From positions 62,001 through 126,000 of the forward strand of contig NZ_FRCP01000011.1 in NCBI RefSeq assembly GCF_900142955.1: a stretch of DNA of 64,000 nucleotides, given 5' to 3'. A program made the position numbers and the translations under genes. Source of the DNA: Anaerosporobacter mobilis DSM 15930. Its GTDB lineage: Bacteria > Bacillota > Clostridia > Lachnospirales > Lachnospiraceae. Of this stretch, positions 9,765-20,100 are shown one piece after another (within the stretch, counting starts at the first letter, position 1; each line of letters starts with the position of its first letter). Under the pieces are notes generated by a model. That model was not told where the DNA came from, searched no databases, and saw only the letters and a list, made by a program, of their open reading frames with translations.

Positions 9765-9829
9765 TTGACATAAAACAATATTTGGAATAATATAGTGTAT
9801 ATGTGATGCATACTAATGTGTGTGACACA
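9765..9829 (+). promoter_or_regulatory. Promoter and candidate PadR operator
   Basis: TTGACA (9765-9770) and TAATAT (9788-9793) are separated by 17 bases, a near-consensus vegetative promoter for the PadR/exporter operon. Downstream is a dyad TGTGT-GTG-ACACA (9817-9829), and GTAT..ATAC half sites occur between 9797 and 9813. PadR proteins often repress their own operon from such dyads; assignment to this PadR is inference. Bases 9641-9764 show nothing else recognisable. Confidence 0.6.
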
Positions 9830-9923
9830 ATAGTTTGTATCATGTTAAGTTTTATGTATTTATTTAAATTATATGTTTATAACTTCTGTAGTGAAATTAC
9901 ATGAAAATGAGAGAAGGTGTAAT

Positions 9924-10253
9924 ATGGAAGCAAAACTTGTTACAGAGATGAGTAGAGGTTATCTTCAATTAATTGTTTTGGAGTTACTCGACGAGCCTAT
10001 TCATGGTTATGGATTGTTGAAGAAATTGAGAGAGATTGGATATGATTCAGTCGAGGCAAATACTTTATATCCATTACTATGTCGTTTTGAGAAAAATGAC
10101 TGGGCTCAAAGTCAATGGTTGCTAACAGAAGGGCAACCACAAAAGCAGTATAAGATTACTGAGACTGGAAGCGAGATTCGAAGACAGCTTAACTATTTAT
10201 GGGAACAACAATGTGAGATTATGAAAAAAGTAAAGGGGAGATTAGATGACTAG
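9924..10253 (+). CDS. PadR-family transcriptional regulator
   Basis: A 109-residue protein; the ATG at 9924 is preceded by GAGAAGGTG, so the in-frame ATG at 9873 is not needed. It shows the PadR winged helix: LQLIVLELLDEPIHGYGLLKKL followed by EANTLYPLLCRFEKNDW and the beta-hairpin QPQKQYKITETG. The family usually represses transporter genes and is released by a ligand. It overlaps the next gene by 8 bases and heads the PadR-HAAS-ABC exporter unit, so it probably senses the exported product or cell-envelope stress. Short length without the long C-terminal helix domain is typical of the PadR-s2 type. Confidence 0.9.
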   Translation: MEAKLVTEMSRGYLQLIVLELLDEPIHGYGLLKKLREIGYDSVEANTLYPLLCRFEKNDWAQSQWLLTEGQPQKQYKITETGSEIRRQLNYLWEQQCEIMKKVKGRLDD

Positions 10254-11220
10254 CAATTTGAAAGAGTATTTGAGTGAAGTAAATCGTTATCTTTATATGA
10301 ATGAAGATAGTGATAAAGAAGATATTATTCGAGAAATACAAAATTATATTCAGGATGAGACAAAAAGTTTGTATGGGATTGTAAATGAAGAAAATGTACA
10401 AATAGTTATTAACAAATTTGGTACAGCAAAGGAAATAGCAAACAAATACATGAATGAATTGGAAGATACTTCCTTGCCAAATAAAAAGTTTTTTTCCGTA
10501 ATTCTGGGTGTTGTTTTTGTTATTAGTACAAGTATTTATCTTTTTATGATTGTTAATGGTGTAAATGGTTTTGAATTCTTAGAATCTTATTCCGATAGTA
10601 ATCAGATTATTTTACGAGTATTAAGTATTGGTATCATTTTAATAATTGATTTAGGCTTATTATTACCTTTTGCAATCGGAATGCGTGGGAAACAGGACAA
10701 TTATAAAGTTGCACGCTTCATCTATAGTGCAAACAAAGAGACTAATTTAGCGAGTATCAGTTTCTTTCGTTCAAGATCAAGAAAAAATAATTTCATTCAA
10801 TTTCTAGTAAGTACAATAGTGCTATTAGTGGAAGGTATTATATTAAAAAAATACAACACGTTATTTGTTATAGCAAGTACAAATCAAGAAAATGTATTCA
10901 AAGCAGATAATGAGGTTTGTAGAGTTATATCTATGATTATCTTATTTACAACATTACTACATGTGATTTTTTATCTTGTTTCTATGTTACTTCACAAAAC
11001 ATCAGAAGGTATTGTTTTATCCTATATTAGATTTGTTTTATTATGGGCCGTTTTAAATGTACTTGCTTTTTATCAGTTAAACGATCCTAATATACAGTTG
11101 ATTACTGAAGATATGACATATTTGAAAACCGTTTATATTATTGTAATTGTTATATTTGCATTTGATTCCATTAAGAGAAGTATTTCGTCAAGTATTAAAT
11201 ATAATTTAAAAAGTAAATAA
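10246..11220 (+). CDS. HAAS-domain membrane protein
   Basis: 324 residues, translationally coupled to PadR by an 8-base overlap. The first about 75 residues are helical and charged (YLSEVNRYLYMNEDSDKEDI .. IVINKFGTAKEIANKYMNEL), matching the cytoplasmic HAAS/DUF1700 helical domain that is very often encoded beside PadR regulators. About six hydrophobic segments follow (near 83-105, 120-145, 180-200, 225-250, 260-280, 290-310). The pairing with PadR and an ABC exporter suggests a membrane sensor that feeds into the regulator, or an anti-regulator. The exact role is unknown. Confidence 0.75.
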   Translation: MTSNLKEYLSEVNRYLYMNEDSDKEDIIREIQNYIQDETKSLYGIVNEENVQIVINKFGTAKEIANKYMNELEDTSLPNKKFFSVILGVVFVISTSIYLFMIVNGVNGFEFLESYSDSNQIILRVLSIGIILIIDLGLLLPFAIGMRGKQDNYKVARFIYSANKETNLASISFFRSRSRKNNFIQFLVSTIVLLVEGIILKKYNTLFVIASTNQENVFKADNEVCRVISMIILFTTLLHVIFYLVSMLLHKTSEGIVLSYIRFVLLWAVLNVLAFYQLNDPNIQLITEDMTYLKTVYIIVIVIFAFDSIKRSISSSIKYNLKSK

Positions 11221-11246
11221 ACTTAAATAATTAGGAGGTAAGTAAA

Positions 11247-12170
11247 TTGATTCTAGATGTTAAAAAAATAACTAAAAAATACAATAAATTAGTAGCCGTT
11301 AATGATATTAGCTTACAACTAGAGGAAAATGAAATATTAGGATTATTGGGCCCAAATGGAGCAGGAAAATCAACATTTATTAACATGATTTTAGGACTAA
11401 CAAAGGTTGATAGCGGAACAATAGAAATATTTGAAAAGAAATTAAACCGTATAATTAAGAAAAAGATAGGATATGTTCCACAAGATATTGCAGTATGTAA
11501 TGAACTAAATGCCTATGATAATGTAATGTTTTTTGGAAAACTGTATGGGCTAAGAGGTGATAAGTTAAAGGAGTCTGTTAAAAAAGCAATGGAATTCACT
11601 GGACTATGGGAACGTAGAAAGGAAAGTCCGAAGAAGTACTCAGGGGGAATGAAGAGACGACTTAATATTGCATGTGCAATTGTACATGAGCCCCAATTGC
11701 TTATTATGGATGAACCTACAGTAGGTGTTGATCCGCAATCTAGAAACAATATTCTTGAGACAATTAAGAAGTTGAATGAATCGGGTACTACCGTTATTTA
11801 CACGTCACATTATATGGAAGAGATAGAAGAAATTTGTACGAAGGTTGCTATTATTGATAATGGGGAATTAATCATTGAAGGCACTAGTGATAGCATTAAG
11901 AATGAAGTTCTTACGGAAAAGTTAGTTAGACTACAACTTGAAGATGAAATAGAAAAAAGCATTGAATTAATTAATGATATAGAGGGGGTAATTAGCTTAT
12001 CTATAAGTGGTGATACTGTGACGATTAAATCGAAAAAAGAGATTGATAATCTTGCTATAATCATTGAAAAGCTAGTGAAAGCGAATATAAAAATAATAAG
12101 CATTAACATTGAACAACCAACGTTGGAAGCCGCTTTTCTTTCATTGACAGGAAAAACACTAAGAGATTAG
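11247..12170 (+). CDS. ABC transporter ATP-binding protein (DrrA/CcmA type)
   Basis: 307 residues starting at TTG 11247; AGGAGG (11233-11238) lies 8 bases upstream, deciding the start. Walker A is GPNGAGKST, the signature motif is YSGGMKRRLN, Walker B is LLIMDEPTVGVDP and the switch His is in TSHYMEE. The C-terminal about 85 residues are the extension typical of antibiotic-exporting ABC-2 ATPases. It should power the two permeases encoded next, together forming an exporter for the peptide/polyketide product and possibly self-resistance. Confidence 0.93.
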   Translation: MILDVKKITKKYNKLVAVNDISLQLEENEILGLLGPNGAGKSTFINMILGLTKVDSGTIEIFEKKLNRIIKKKIGYVPQDIAVCNELNAYDNVMFFGKLYGLRGDKLKESVKKAMEFTGLWERRKESPKKYSGGMKRRLNIACAIVHEPQLLIMDEPTVGVDPQSRNNILETIKKLNESGTTVIYTSHYMEEIEEICTKVAIIDNGELIIEGTSDSIKNEVLTEKLVRLQLEDEIEKSIELINDIEGVISLSISGDTVTIKSKKEIDNLAIIIEKLVKANIKIISINIEQPTLEAAFLSLTGKTLRD

Positions 12171-12185
12171 ATATGGAGGATATGG

Positions 12186-13313
12186 ATGAATATTATAGAT
12201 ATTGCTTATTATACAATAAAAAGAGTTCTTAAAGATAGAAAATCAAATATTGTAAAAATATTTGTACCAATAATAGCAATAATAATTTTGGGAGCTGCTT
12301 TGAAGGGATCATTTGAAGTTTCAAGTATGGATATTATTGAAGTAGGATATTTGAATCTTGATGAAGGTAGTACCGGTGATACAGTAATTGAGATGCTCAA
12401 AGAAACCGAATCCATTAACAAATTAATTCATTTGGTTGAAGTATCATCTATAGAGGAAGCAGAAGAAATGGTGATTAATGATAAAATTTCATCTTTTATA
12501 GTATTAGATAAATATTTTACTAAGAAAGCACAATCAGAAGAAAAAAACGCTATAAAGATATATTCAAGTGAGTATTCAGACTATCGATTGACAGTTGTAC
12601 AAAACATTATGGATTCCTATGCCAATATATATAATACTTCAGTAGCAGTGATTGGAGTAACTAAAAATCCAGTAGAATTTGATACAACAGAGGTTGTGAA
12701 AACAAATAGTATTTCAATTGATGGTAAAAAACCTAAAGCAATTGACTATTATGCGGTAACCATTCTTGTCTTAACCCTCCTTTCTGGTGCTGCATATGGA
12801 TGTGAGTTAGTTGGTGAGGATTATATTGATGTTATGGGTAAAAGAATTAGAAGTACTCCGGTCAATCCGATTCATCAATATGCAGGGAAGATGATTGGAG
12901 CTTGCTTGTCAAATTTTATCCAGGGATTAGTAATGGTTTTATTTACTAATTATATTTTAGATGTAAATTGGGGGAGTAGCCTATTGCCAATCATTGGATT
13001 TACCTTCTTGGCATCTATGTTTGCAACAGCAATGGGAGCAATGTTTTGCATTCTTTTTGGAGATATCAATCGTGCTGGTGCATTAACGAATCTGCTTGTA
13101 CCTATTTTTACGTTTATTGCGGGAGGTTATATAAAGATTGATTTTGGTAATATCAAATATTTGTCTCCTAGCCAATGGGCACATACTGCATTTTTTAATA
13201 CAATTTATGATGGGGACAAAAATCTTGTGCTTATGAGTGTGTTGATGCTATTTGGAGGAACGCTTATTTTATCAACTATTTCAATTATTGCAGCAAGGAG
13301 GCGAAGTATTTGA
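12186..13313 (+). CDS. ABC-2 type permease, first subunit
   Basis: 375 residues; GGAGGA lies 5 bases before the ATG. One N-terminal membrane segment (about 24-42) is followed by an extracytoplasmic stretch of about 140 residues and then about five membrane segments (from 185 on), the usual ABC-2 exporter layout. It ends in a 4-base overlap (TTGA) with the next permease, so the two are translated together and probably form a heterodimer with the ATPase. Confidence 0.88.
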   Translation: MNIIDIAYYTIKRVLKDRKSNIVKIFVPIIAIIILGAALKGSFEVSSMDIIEVGYLNLDEGSTGDTVIEMLKETESINKLIHLVEVSSIEEAEEMVINDKISSFIVLDKYFTKKAQSEEKNAIKIYSSEYSDYRLTVVQNIMDSYANIYNTSVAVIGVTKNPVEFDTTEVVKTNSISIDGKKPKAIDYYAVTILVLTLLSGAAYGCELVGEDYIDVMGKRIRSTPVNPIHQYAGKMIGACLSNFIQGLVMVLFTNYILDVNWGSSLLPIIGFTFLASMFATAMGAMFCILFGDINRAGALTNLLVPIFTFIAGGYIKIDFGNIKYLSPSQWAHTAFFNTIYDGDKNLVLMSVLMLFGGTLILSTISIIAARRRSI

Positions 13314-14425
13314 CAATATTATTTAGTAATATTAAACGTATTTTCAAAAACAAATTAAATTTAATATTTATGCTAGTTATTCCAGTATTATTGACAGTGG
13401 TTGTAATTGTTGGATCTTCTGGTGGTGCGGTATATAAAGTAGCTTATATTGATAAGGATAATACTAAACTAACTGAAATGTTTTTGCAAGAGCTCCAAGC
13501 TAAGTCAGATACAATTAAATTAGTTGAATGTAAAGAAGAAGACATTCAAAATTCTTTAATAAATAACCAGTTTGATTGCAGTATTATTATCGAAAGTGGG
13601 TTTACACAACAGGTTATTGAGGGTAAGGAGGCACAAGTTGACTTTTATTGTATAGAAGGAACAAATGCAACTGAGCCAATTAAAATTTCGATAAGTAGCT
13701 TTTTTAATTCAGTGAAGACAATAGGTAATTCCGCTCAATCAGACGAAGAAGTTTTTTACGCTTGTATGGAAAAGTACTTAAATGGCTCAATTCAAATTGA
13801 AAACTTAAAGTTCGGTGGTCAAGAGGAAGGAACACAGAGAAGAACATTATCAATTGGATTTTTTGCAATGGGTCTGATGCTGTTAATGATGTCAGCGACT
13901 ACTTTAATTCTTAAAGATAAGGAATCAAATGTGTTTACAAGAATTGCCACAACACCAGTGTCTTTGAAAAGTTATTTCATACAAAATATCTTGAGTTTTA
14001 TCCTTGTTTCATTAATACAAATTGTAGTTGTCTTACTTATTTTATGGAAGGGATATCAGATGGATTTCTCAGGTGTATTCCTACAATTAGTATTATTGTC
14101 CTTATTTTTTGCATTATCATGTATATCTATAGGTATTATTATTTCAAGATATGCAAAGAAGTCATCGCATGTTAATGCTTTTGTAACGTTACTGACAATG
14201 CCTATGCTAATGTTAGGAGGATGTTTATGGCCATTTGATTATATGCCAAGTACACTTCAAAATATTGGGAAATTTTTGCCGACCAGATGGTATATGCAAG
14301 CTGCAACCAATGTTCTTGAAGGAAAAAGCTTATCCAGTTGTTACATTCAAATGCTGTTATTGTTGTTTTCTTCAATTATTATGCTAGTTTTAGCATTTGC
14401 AAAAAAAGTTAATGCAGCGGAGTAA
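13310..14425 (+). CDS. ABC-2 type permease, second subunit
   Basis: 371 residues beginning at a TTG inside the previous gene's stop (TTGA); AAGGAGG (13295-13301) supports this start. It has the same topology as its neighbour: one N-terminal membrane helix (NLIFMLVIPVLLTVVVIVG), a soluble external region, and a C-terminal membrane half with TTRWYM-like family residues (LPTRWYMQAATNVLEG). It is the second half of the exporter encoded by the PadR unit. Confidence 0.88.
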   Translation: MTILFSNIKRIFKNKLNLIFMLVIPVLLTVVVIVGSSGGAVYKVAYIDKDNTKLTEMFLQELQAKSDTIKLVECKEEDIQNSLINNQFDCSIIIESGFTQQVIEGKEAQVDFYCIEGTNATEPIKISISSFFNSVKTIGNSAQSDEEVFYACMEKYLNGSIQIENLKFGGQEEGTQRRTLSIGFFAMGLMLLMMSATTLILKDKESNVFTRIATTPVSLKSYFIQNILSFILVSLIQIVVVLLILWKGYQMDFSGVFLQLVLLSLFFALSCISIGIIISRYAKKSSHVNAFVTLLTMPMLMLGGCLWPFDYMPSTLQNIGKFLPTRWYMQAATNVLEGKSLSSCYIQMLLLLFSSIIMLVLAFAKKVNAAE

Positions 14426-14472
14426 GAAGTACAGAAGTAACGAATTGTCTTGATGCTAATTGCAAAGGATGG

Positions 14473-17034
14473 GTGAAGCGCATGAAAAAAATAATGTTTG
14501 TGAATCTATATGATTTTACAAGCTTAAAGAGAGTTCAGATTCCTTTGGGAATTCTTTCGCTATATTTCATTGTAAAAAAAAGTGATAAATATGACGTTGA
14601 GATATGTGACTTTAACGATATATATTATGAAGGTATTTTGAAAGATGAGTCTTTATTAGTTAATATCGAAAATATGTCAAACTATATTATACAAAAGAAT
14701 ACGGACCTAATCAGTATCTATACAATGTGCAATAATTATCATATCGCCGTCTACTTAGGAAAAAGGATTCGAGAATTACAACCGAATATAAAAATAGTAT
14801 TCGCAGGTCCGCACGCAACTATGGTTGGAAAAGAAACATTAATGGATTTCTCGTTTGTTGATTATGTTGGACTAGGAGAAGGCGAAAAAACTATTATTAA
14901 GTTAATGGACGGTATATTCAATAATGATGTTGATACAGTGAATGGTATTGCATTTAGAAAAGGTGATCAAATCATATGTAATTGGGATAGAAAAGATGTT
15001 GTTGATCTTGAAGATATTGCAGTGATTGATTTCAATAAAATAGGAAATGAAAATGATAAGATACAAGCTATGAAATCACTTGATATTGAAGGAGGGAGAG
15101 GTTGTCCGTTCCGCTGTGCATTTTGTTCGACGCAACAATTTTGGGGAAATCATTTTAGAGTTAAAAGTGTAGATAAAATTATCTCTGAAGTTGAGTTTTA
15201 TATGAAATCATTAGGGATAAATGATTTTAATTTTCAGCATGATTTATTTACATTTAATGAAAAGTATATCTTTGATTTTTGTGATGAATTAATTCGTAGA
15301 AACTTAAAGATTACATGGAAATGTAGTGCCAGAATTGATACGGTAAACAAAGATATACTAATGAAGATGTCAAAATCAGGTTGTGTTGGTATATTCTTCG
15401 GCATAGAGACTGGCTCAAAGACCGTTCAAAAAGCAGTTAATAAGAATTTAAAGCTGGAAAAAGTGGATGAGGTATTGGCTGGCTTAATAGAAAGTGACAT
15501 ATCTGCTGTTTTCTCATTTATTTATGGATATCCGATGGAAAATGAATCTGACCTAAATGATACGTTATATATGATATATAAAATTAGGAAAACTGCCACG
15601 AATAGAAAATCAAAATCAAAATTTCTCATAGAATTATGGCCACTGGCATTTTTGCCTGGTACTAAAATGGGGGAAGACTATTTTGATGAATTAGCATTCA
15701 ACGAATACCGTGGAATGGATTTTAATAATAGTGACTATACAAGATGTAAGGAAGTTGATGAGTTAGTAAAAAATCACAAAAAGATATTTCTTAGCTATTA
15801 TAACATTAAAAAGAATGGGACGAAAGAAATACAGTATTTGAATGTATTTATTATGTATTTGTTTAACTTTTGCTATTCTTTTATTTATGAAGCAGTTGAC
15901 TTACTTATAGAGGAATTCAATAATGATATCTTAAAATTATACTATGCTATTTTTACAAATAATTCGGAAAAGATGATAAAATTCTTTAAAAATAAGACGG
16001 TTGGTGGTGTTTTACCAAAACATGATGAAATAGGAGAGTTTTTTGATATTATTCGTAACTATGTAGAAAATAGTGATTTGTATATAGAAAAAACCGGAAT
16101 GTATCATCGGATTATGGAATCACTAGGAATGTTTGATTCTCTTTTCAAAGTAAAATCACAAAAAAAGCAATTCAAATGTTATGGAATAGAGTTATACGAT
16201 TTGCTTTTGTATAAGTATCCTCAACTTTCCTTATCCGTTTCTAAGGGGATGTCTACATCTGAAATATATAATAATGTTGCTTTTCGTGGATTTGCTATAC
16301 AGGAGAAGCAGAATAATTTTATGACCTCGGATAATGACTTTCTAATACATTCCAGTTTTGAGGGCAACCCAATTGAATTGCTGTACCTGCATAACAGACA
16401 AGATTTTGAACGATTTATTCAGATAATGGCGTATCGATGTGAACCTGTTACGATATCGAATAAATCGAAGGCATTTTCATTAACAGAAGTAATCAATTGG
16501 GGGAAGATAAAGGTACATAAGAAAGAGTATCTTAAATTAGGTGGAACAGAATGGAAGAAAGAGCTTGATTCTTTTATGAGTAATCGAAAGAATTACACTG
16601 AGACAGTGATTGTTATAGGTGGGGAAGTGGAAGAAGAGTATGAAGATATTTGTGAAAAGTCTGAACGAAGCGAAAAAATCAGGAATTATGCCAAAATCAG
16701 ATTATTTAAGCAGCTTGCGAGTTTTATATCTATTAAGAAAGCTATTAAGAAGAAGATAGGTATAGAAAATCGATTACTAAATGATTGTATTAGCTTAGTA
16801 TGTGTGACTGGAGAGTATGACATAGAAATAGCAAAACGATTGATCGGTTATGGAAAGGAACAGGGAGATGACAATTCAGGAATGACAAAATACTTGGTTG
16901 ATAGTATGTCAATGGAGGAGTTACAAAATCAAGTGGCTTGTTATATGGAGCAATTGCAGAACTTATTAAGTAAATTTGATTATCGTTCTAGCGGGACAGA
17001 TGAATTGACAGAGTATTTATATACACATATATAG
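14473..17034 (+). CDS. Cobalamin-binding radical SAM protein with long unknown C-terminus
   Basis: 853 residues. An N-terminal B12-binding-like Rossmann region (about 1-180; TDLISIYTMCNNYHIAVYLG, FAGPHATMVG, GLGEGE) precedes a radical SAM core with the iron-sulfur motif CPFRCAFC near residue 211 and the partial barrel to about 430. Residues about 480-853 match no family I recognise. The start is uncertain: GTG 14473 sits only 3 bases after AAAGGA, ATG 14482 sits 12 bases after; both are in frame. B12 radical SAM enzymes commonly methylate unactivated carbons or rearrange rings, so a tailoring step on the peptide or polyketide is plausible. Position between exporter and NRPS supports cluster membership. 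Confidence 0.85.
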   Translation: MKRMKKIMFVNLYDFTSLKRVQIPLGILSLYFIVKKSDKYDVEICDFNDIYYEGILKDESLLVNIENMSNYIIQKNTDLISIYTMCNNYHIAVYLGKRIRELQPNIKIVFAGPHATMVGKETLMDFSFVDYVGLGEGEKTIIKLMDGIFNNDVDTVNGIAFRKGDQIICNWDRKDVVDLEDIAVIDFNKIGNENDKIQAMKSLDIEGGRGCPFRCAFCSTQQFWGNHFRVKSVDKIISEVEFYMKSLGINDFNFQHDLFTFNEKYIFDFCDELIRRNLKITWKCSARIDTVNKDILMKMSKSGCVGIFFGIETGSKTVQKAVNKNLKLEKVDEVLAGLIESDISAVFSFIYGYPMENESDLNDTLYMIYKIRKTATNRKSKSKFLIELWPLAFLPGTKMGEDYFDELAFNEYRGMDFNNSDYTRCKEVDELVKNHKKIFLSYYNIKKNGTKEIQYLNVFIMYLFNFCYSFIYEAVDLLIEEFNNDILKLYYAIFTNNSEKMIKFFKNKTVGGVLPKHDEIGEFFDIIRNYVENSDLYIEKTGMYHRIMESLGMFDSLFKVKSQKKQFKCYGIELYDLLLYKYPQLSLSVSKGMSTSEIYNNVAFRGFAIQEKQNNFMTSDNDFLIHSSFEGNPIELLYLHNRQDFERFIQIMAYRCEPVTISNKSKAFSLTEVINWGKIKVHKKEYLKLGGTEWKKELDSFMSNRKNYTETVIVIGGEVEEEYEDICEKSERSEKIRNYAKIRLFKQLASFISIKKAIKKKIGIENRLLNDCISLVCVTGEYDIEIAKRLIGYGKEQGDDNSGMTKYLVDSMSMEELQNQVACYMEQLQNLLSKFDYRSSGTDELTEYLYTHI

Positions 17035-17043
17035 TTAAGTAAA

Positions 17044-17085
17044 AGAGGAGAAGAAAAAATACTGTTTCGTTTTTTCTACTCTTCT
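17044..17085 (+). terminator. Imperfect hairpin after the radical SAM gene
   Basis: Arms 17044-17059 and 17070-17085 pair at 14 of 16 positions around a 10-base loop, starting 10 bases after the stop codon. The stem contains A6/T6 at its apex, but only a weak T-rich tail follows (TCTTACTATTTG), so termination or attenuation may be partial. Confidence 0.5.
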
Positions 17086-17094
17086 TCTTACTAT

Positions 17095-17161
17095 TTGATA
17101 TGGTACTGTTGAAACTTATGATTTGCGAAAGGAGTATATGTATAATTATACTTGTACATAA
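17095..17161 (+). promoter_or_regulatory. NRPS promoter and 7-codon leader ORF
   Basis: TTGATA (17095-17100), a 16-base gap and TATGAT (17117-17122) form a likely promoter. The only good ribosome site, AAAGGAG (17128-17134), serves an ATG at 17138 that encodes just MYNYTCT and stops at 17159-17161. The NRPS start (17165) comes 3 bases later, in the same frame, with no site of its own. This suggests translational coupling or reinitiation. Confidence 0.55.
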
Positions 17162-17164
17162 AAA

Positions 17165-20100
17165 ATGGTAATGAGAGAATACACAAAGCAAAAACATCTA
17201 ATATATAGTATACAAAAAAATAATTATCCTGGATTAATAGAGGAGGATTGTTTTATTGGTTTTCCTGCTGATTATTCCTTAGTTCAAGAGGTTTCTTTAA
17301 GTAAGAAAATATTTGAAAAAACGTTGGATAAAGGTTTATGTGAAGCAATAGATAAGTTTCATGAAACAGTAAAAGTATCAAAGAAGAGCATCTTTTTATC
17401 GGCACTAATGATTCTATTAAATAATTATACAAGAGAATCTAAAGTCATCGTGCATAGTCCGATAGAGGACTGGTCGAATGTAGAAGTAAAGAACTTGTAT
17501 GATTTTGTAAGTAATGTACTTGTTTACAAAGTAAGTATGGATAAAAGCAAATCCGTTAACAATACACTATGTGATGTCTCAGATATTATTATGGAGGCAA
17601 ATCAATATCATAAAGAATTTATTCGGAATATAGATAATAGAAGTGAATTAGATGTGCTTATGGTAGATAAACAAATTCTTACGGTTCAATTTATCTATAG
17701 CGATATACATAATGCCAATACTGATACAAGTGATAAAAAAGAAAACCCCTTGTATGCGGACATAACGTTATGTGTAATAGAAAAGGGAAATGAAAATGAG
17801 GTGTATATACAATATAATAAAGAATTATATATGGACGTGACAGTACAGTATATACTTAATCATTATGTAAAAACTCTACATGAAATTATTGATAAAAGTA
17901 ATAGTAGCGTAGGAGATATTGATATCATTACAGAGGAGGAAAAAAATAGTATTCTGAATTATTATAACAATACAACACTTACCTATCCAGACGATATGAC
18001 AATTCCCGAACTATTTGAGAGACAGGTTGCTTTATGTGGTAATCACACAGCTGTTGTTATTAATAACGAGTCCGTTACGTATCAGGAGTTAAATCAAAAG
18101 TCAAATTGTATTGCTTTTCAACTTCGGACTGTAGGAGTACAAGCGAATGATATTGTAGGTATTATGGTTGACAGAAGCATAAATATGATTGCGAGTATTA
18201 TTGGAGTATTGAAATCAGGCGCAGCTTATTTGCCGATTGATCCAACATATCCAGCGGAAAGAATAAAATATATTCTATTAGATAGTAAACCGAAGCAAAT
18301 TATTACGGATTATTATAAGGAGCAAATACCAAGTAATATACAAATTATTGATTTAAAAAATAAAGATTTATGGAATAATGGTGGCGAAAATTTCAAGATC
18401 GCTAATTCTCAAAATGATTTAGCATATATTATTTATACATCAGGTAGTACGGGGAAACCCAAAGGAGTTATGGTTGAGCATAGAGGGGTAGTTAGTTTGA
18501 AAAGCTTCTTTTGTCAGGAATATAGAATTACAAAGGAAGATAAAATTCTACAGTTTGCCAACATATCTTTTGATGCTTCTGTATGGGAAATTACTATGGC
18601 ATTATTGAACGGTGCTACTTTAATTTTAGTACCAACAGATACAATTGCAGATACAGAGAAATTTGAGCTATATTGTAAAGAAAAGAAAGTTACGGTAGCT
18701 ACACTTCCGCCGATTTATTGTATGGCGCTAAAGAACTTTGCAGTAAGGTTGTTAATAACTGCCGGTTCAGAGGCGAATGAAAAATTAATACATAAGTATA
18801 AAGAGTGTTGTCATTATGTTAATGCTTATGGACCAACAGAAACAACAGTTTGTGCAACTCATTGGAGATATGATGAAAAAGAAGCATGTTCAGGAAACAT
18901 TCCTATTGGTAAGCCAATAGCAAATACACAGGTATATATTTTAGATAATGATAAATTATGTGGAGTTGGAATACCTGGTGAGATATGTGTTTCAGGCGTA
19001 GGAGTTGCTCGAGGATATATCAATCAACCAGAACTTTCCAATCAGAAATTTATAGAAAATAAATTTGGTAGTGGGAAACTATATCGAACAGGAGATCTAG
19101 GTAGATGGCTTCCAAATGGGAATATAGAATTTATTGGAAGAATAGATATGCAAGTTAAGATTAGGGGATTTCGAATTGAGCTGGGTGAGATTGAATATGC
19201 AATTCGAAAAAATACAAGCATTAATGATGTCGCAATATTCACGCACAAAGATACGAATGGTGAGAATGTAATTTATGCATGTATGGTAGCTAATTGTATA
19301 TTAAATATGGAGGATATGCGCGATTTTTTGGAGAAAACATTACCATATTATATGATTCCTAATCATATGATACAAGTTGAAGCAATACCAGTAACACGAA
19401 ATGGAAAAATTGATAAACATGCTCTGCTTAATAACATGCGTAGAGATGATCGAATATATGAACCGCCAACCACAGAATATGAGAAACTAGCATGCCAGTG
19501 TTTTGAGGAAATACTTAAATTGAACAATGTTGGTATAAACGAGTCATTTTTTGAACTTGGTGGACATTCTATTGGCGTGGGCATTCTGGTAAATATGATT
19601 GAAGAGAAAGTACAAATTCGCTTACTTAACAAGGATATTTTTAAAGAGAAAACGCCTGCGAGAATAGCAGCATTGTTGGAACAAGGGAAAAAAGTTTCAT
19701 ACAATCCTATTACAAAAGTTGAGAAACAAGAATATTATCCTATAACATCACCTCAGCAACGATTATTTATGGTAGCACAAATGGATGAAACAGGTATCGC
19801 ATATAATCTTCCTTGTGTATATAAAGTTAATGGGTTATTAGACAAATTACGGGTACAAGAAGCTTTAGAAGATATCGTTCAACGAAATGAGATATTCCGA
19901 ACATGTTTTCATATTATTAATGGGGAAACAATGGCACATATTAAAGAAAAAGAAGAGATATGTCTTACTTTCATGAATTTAGAAATGAACAGGATAGACG
20001 ATATTATGCTTACATTTAATCGCCCATTTAATTTGAATAAGGATCCATTAATGCGTGTGCTAATAGGATATACTGCTGATAATACAAGTATTGTATTTTT

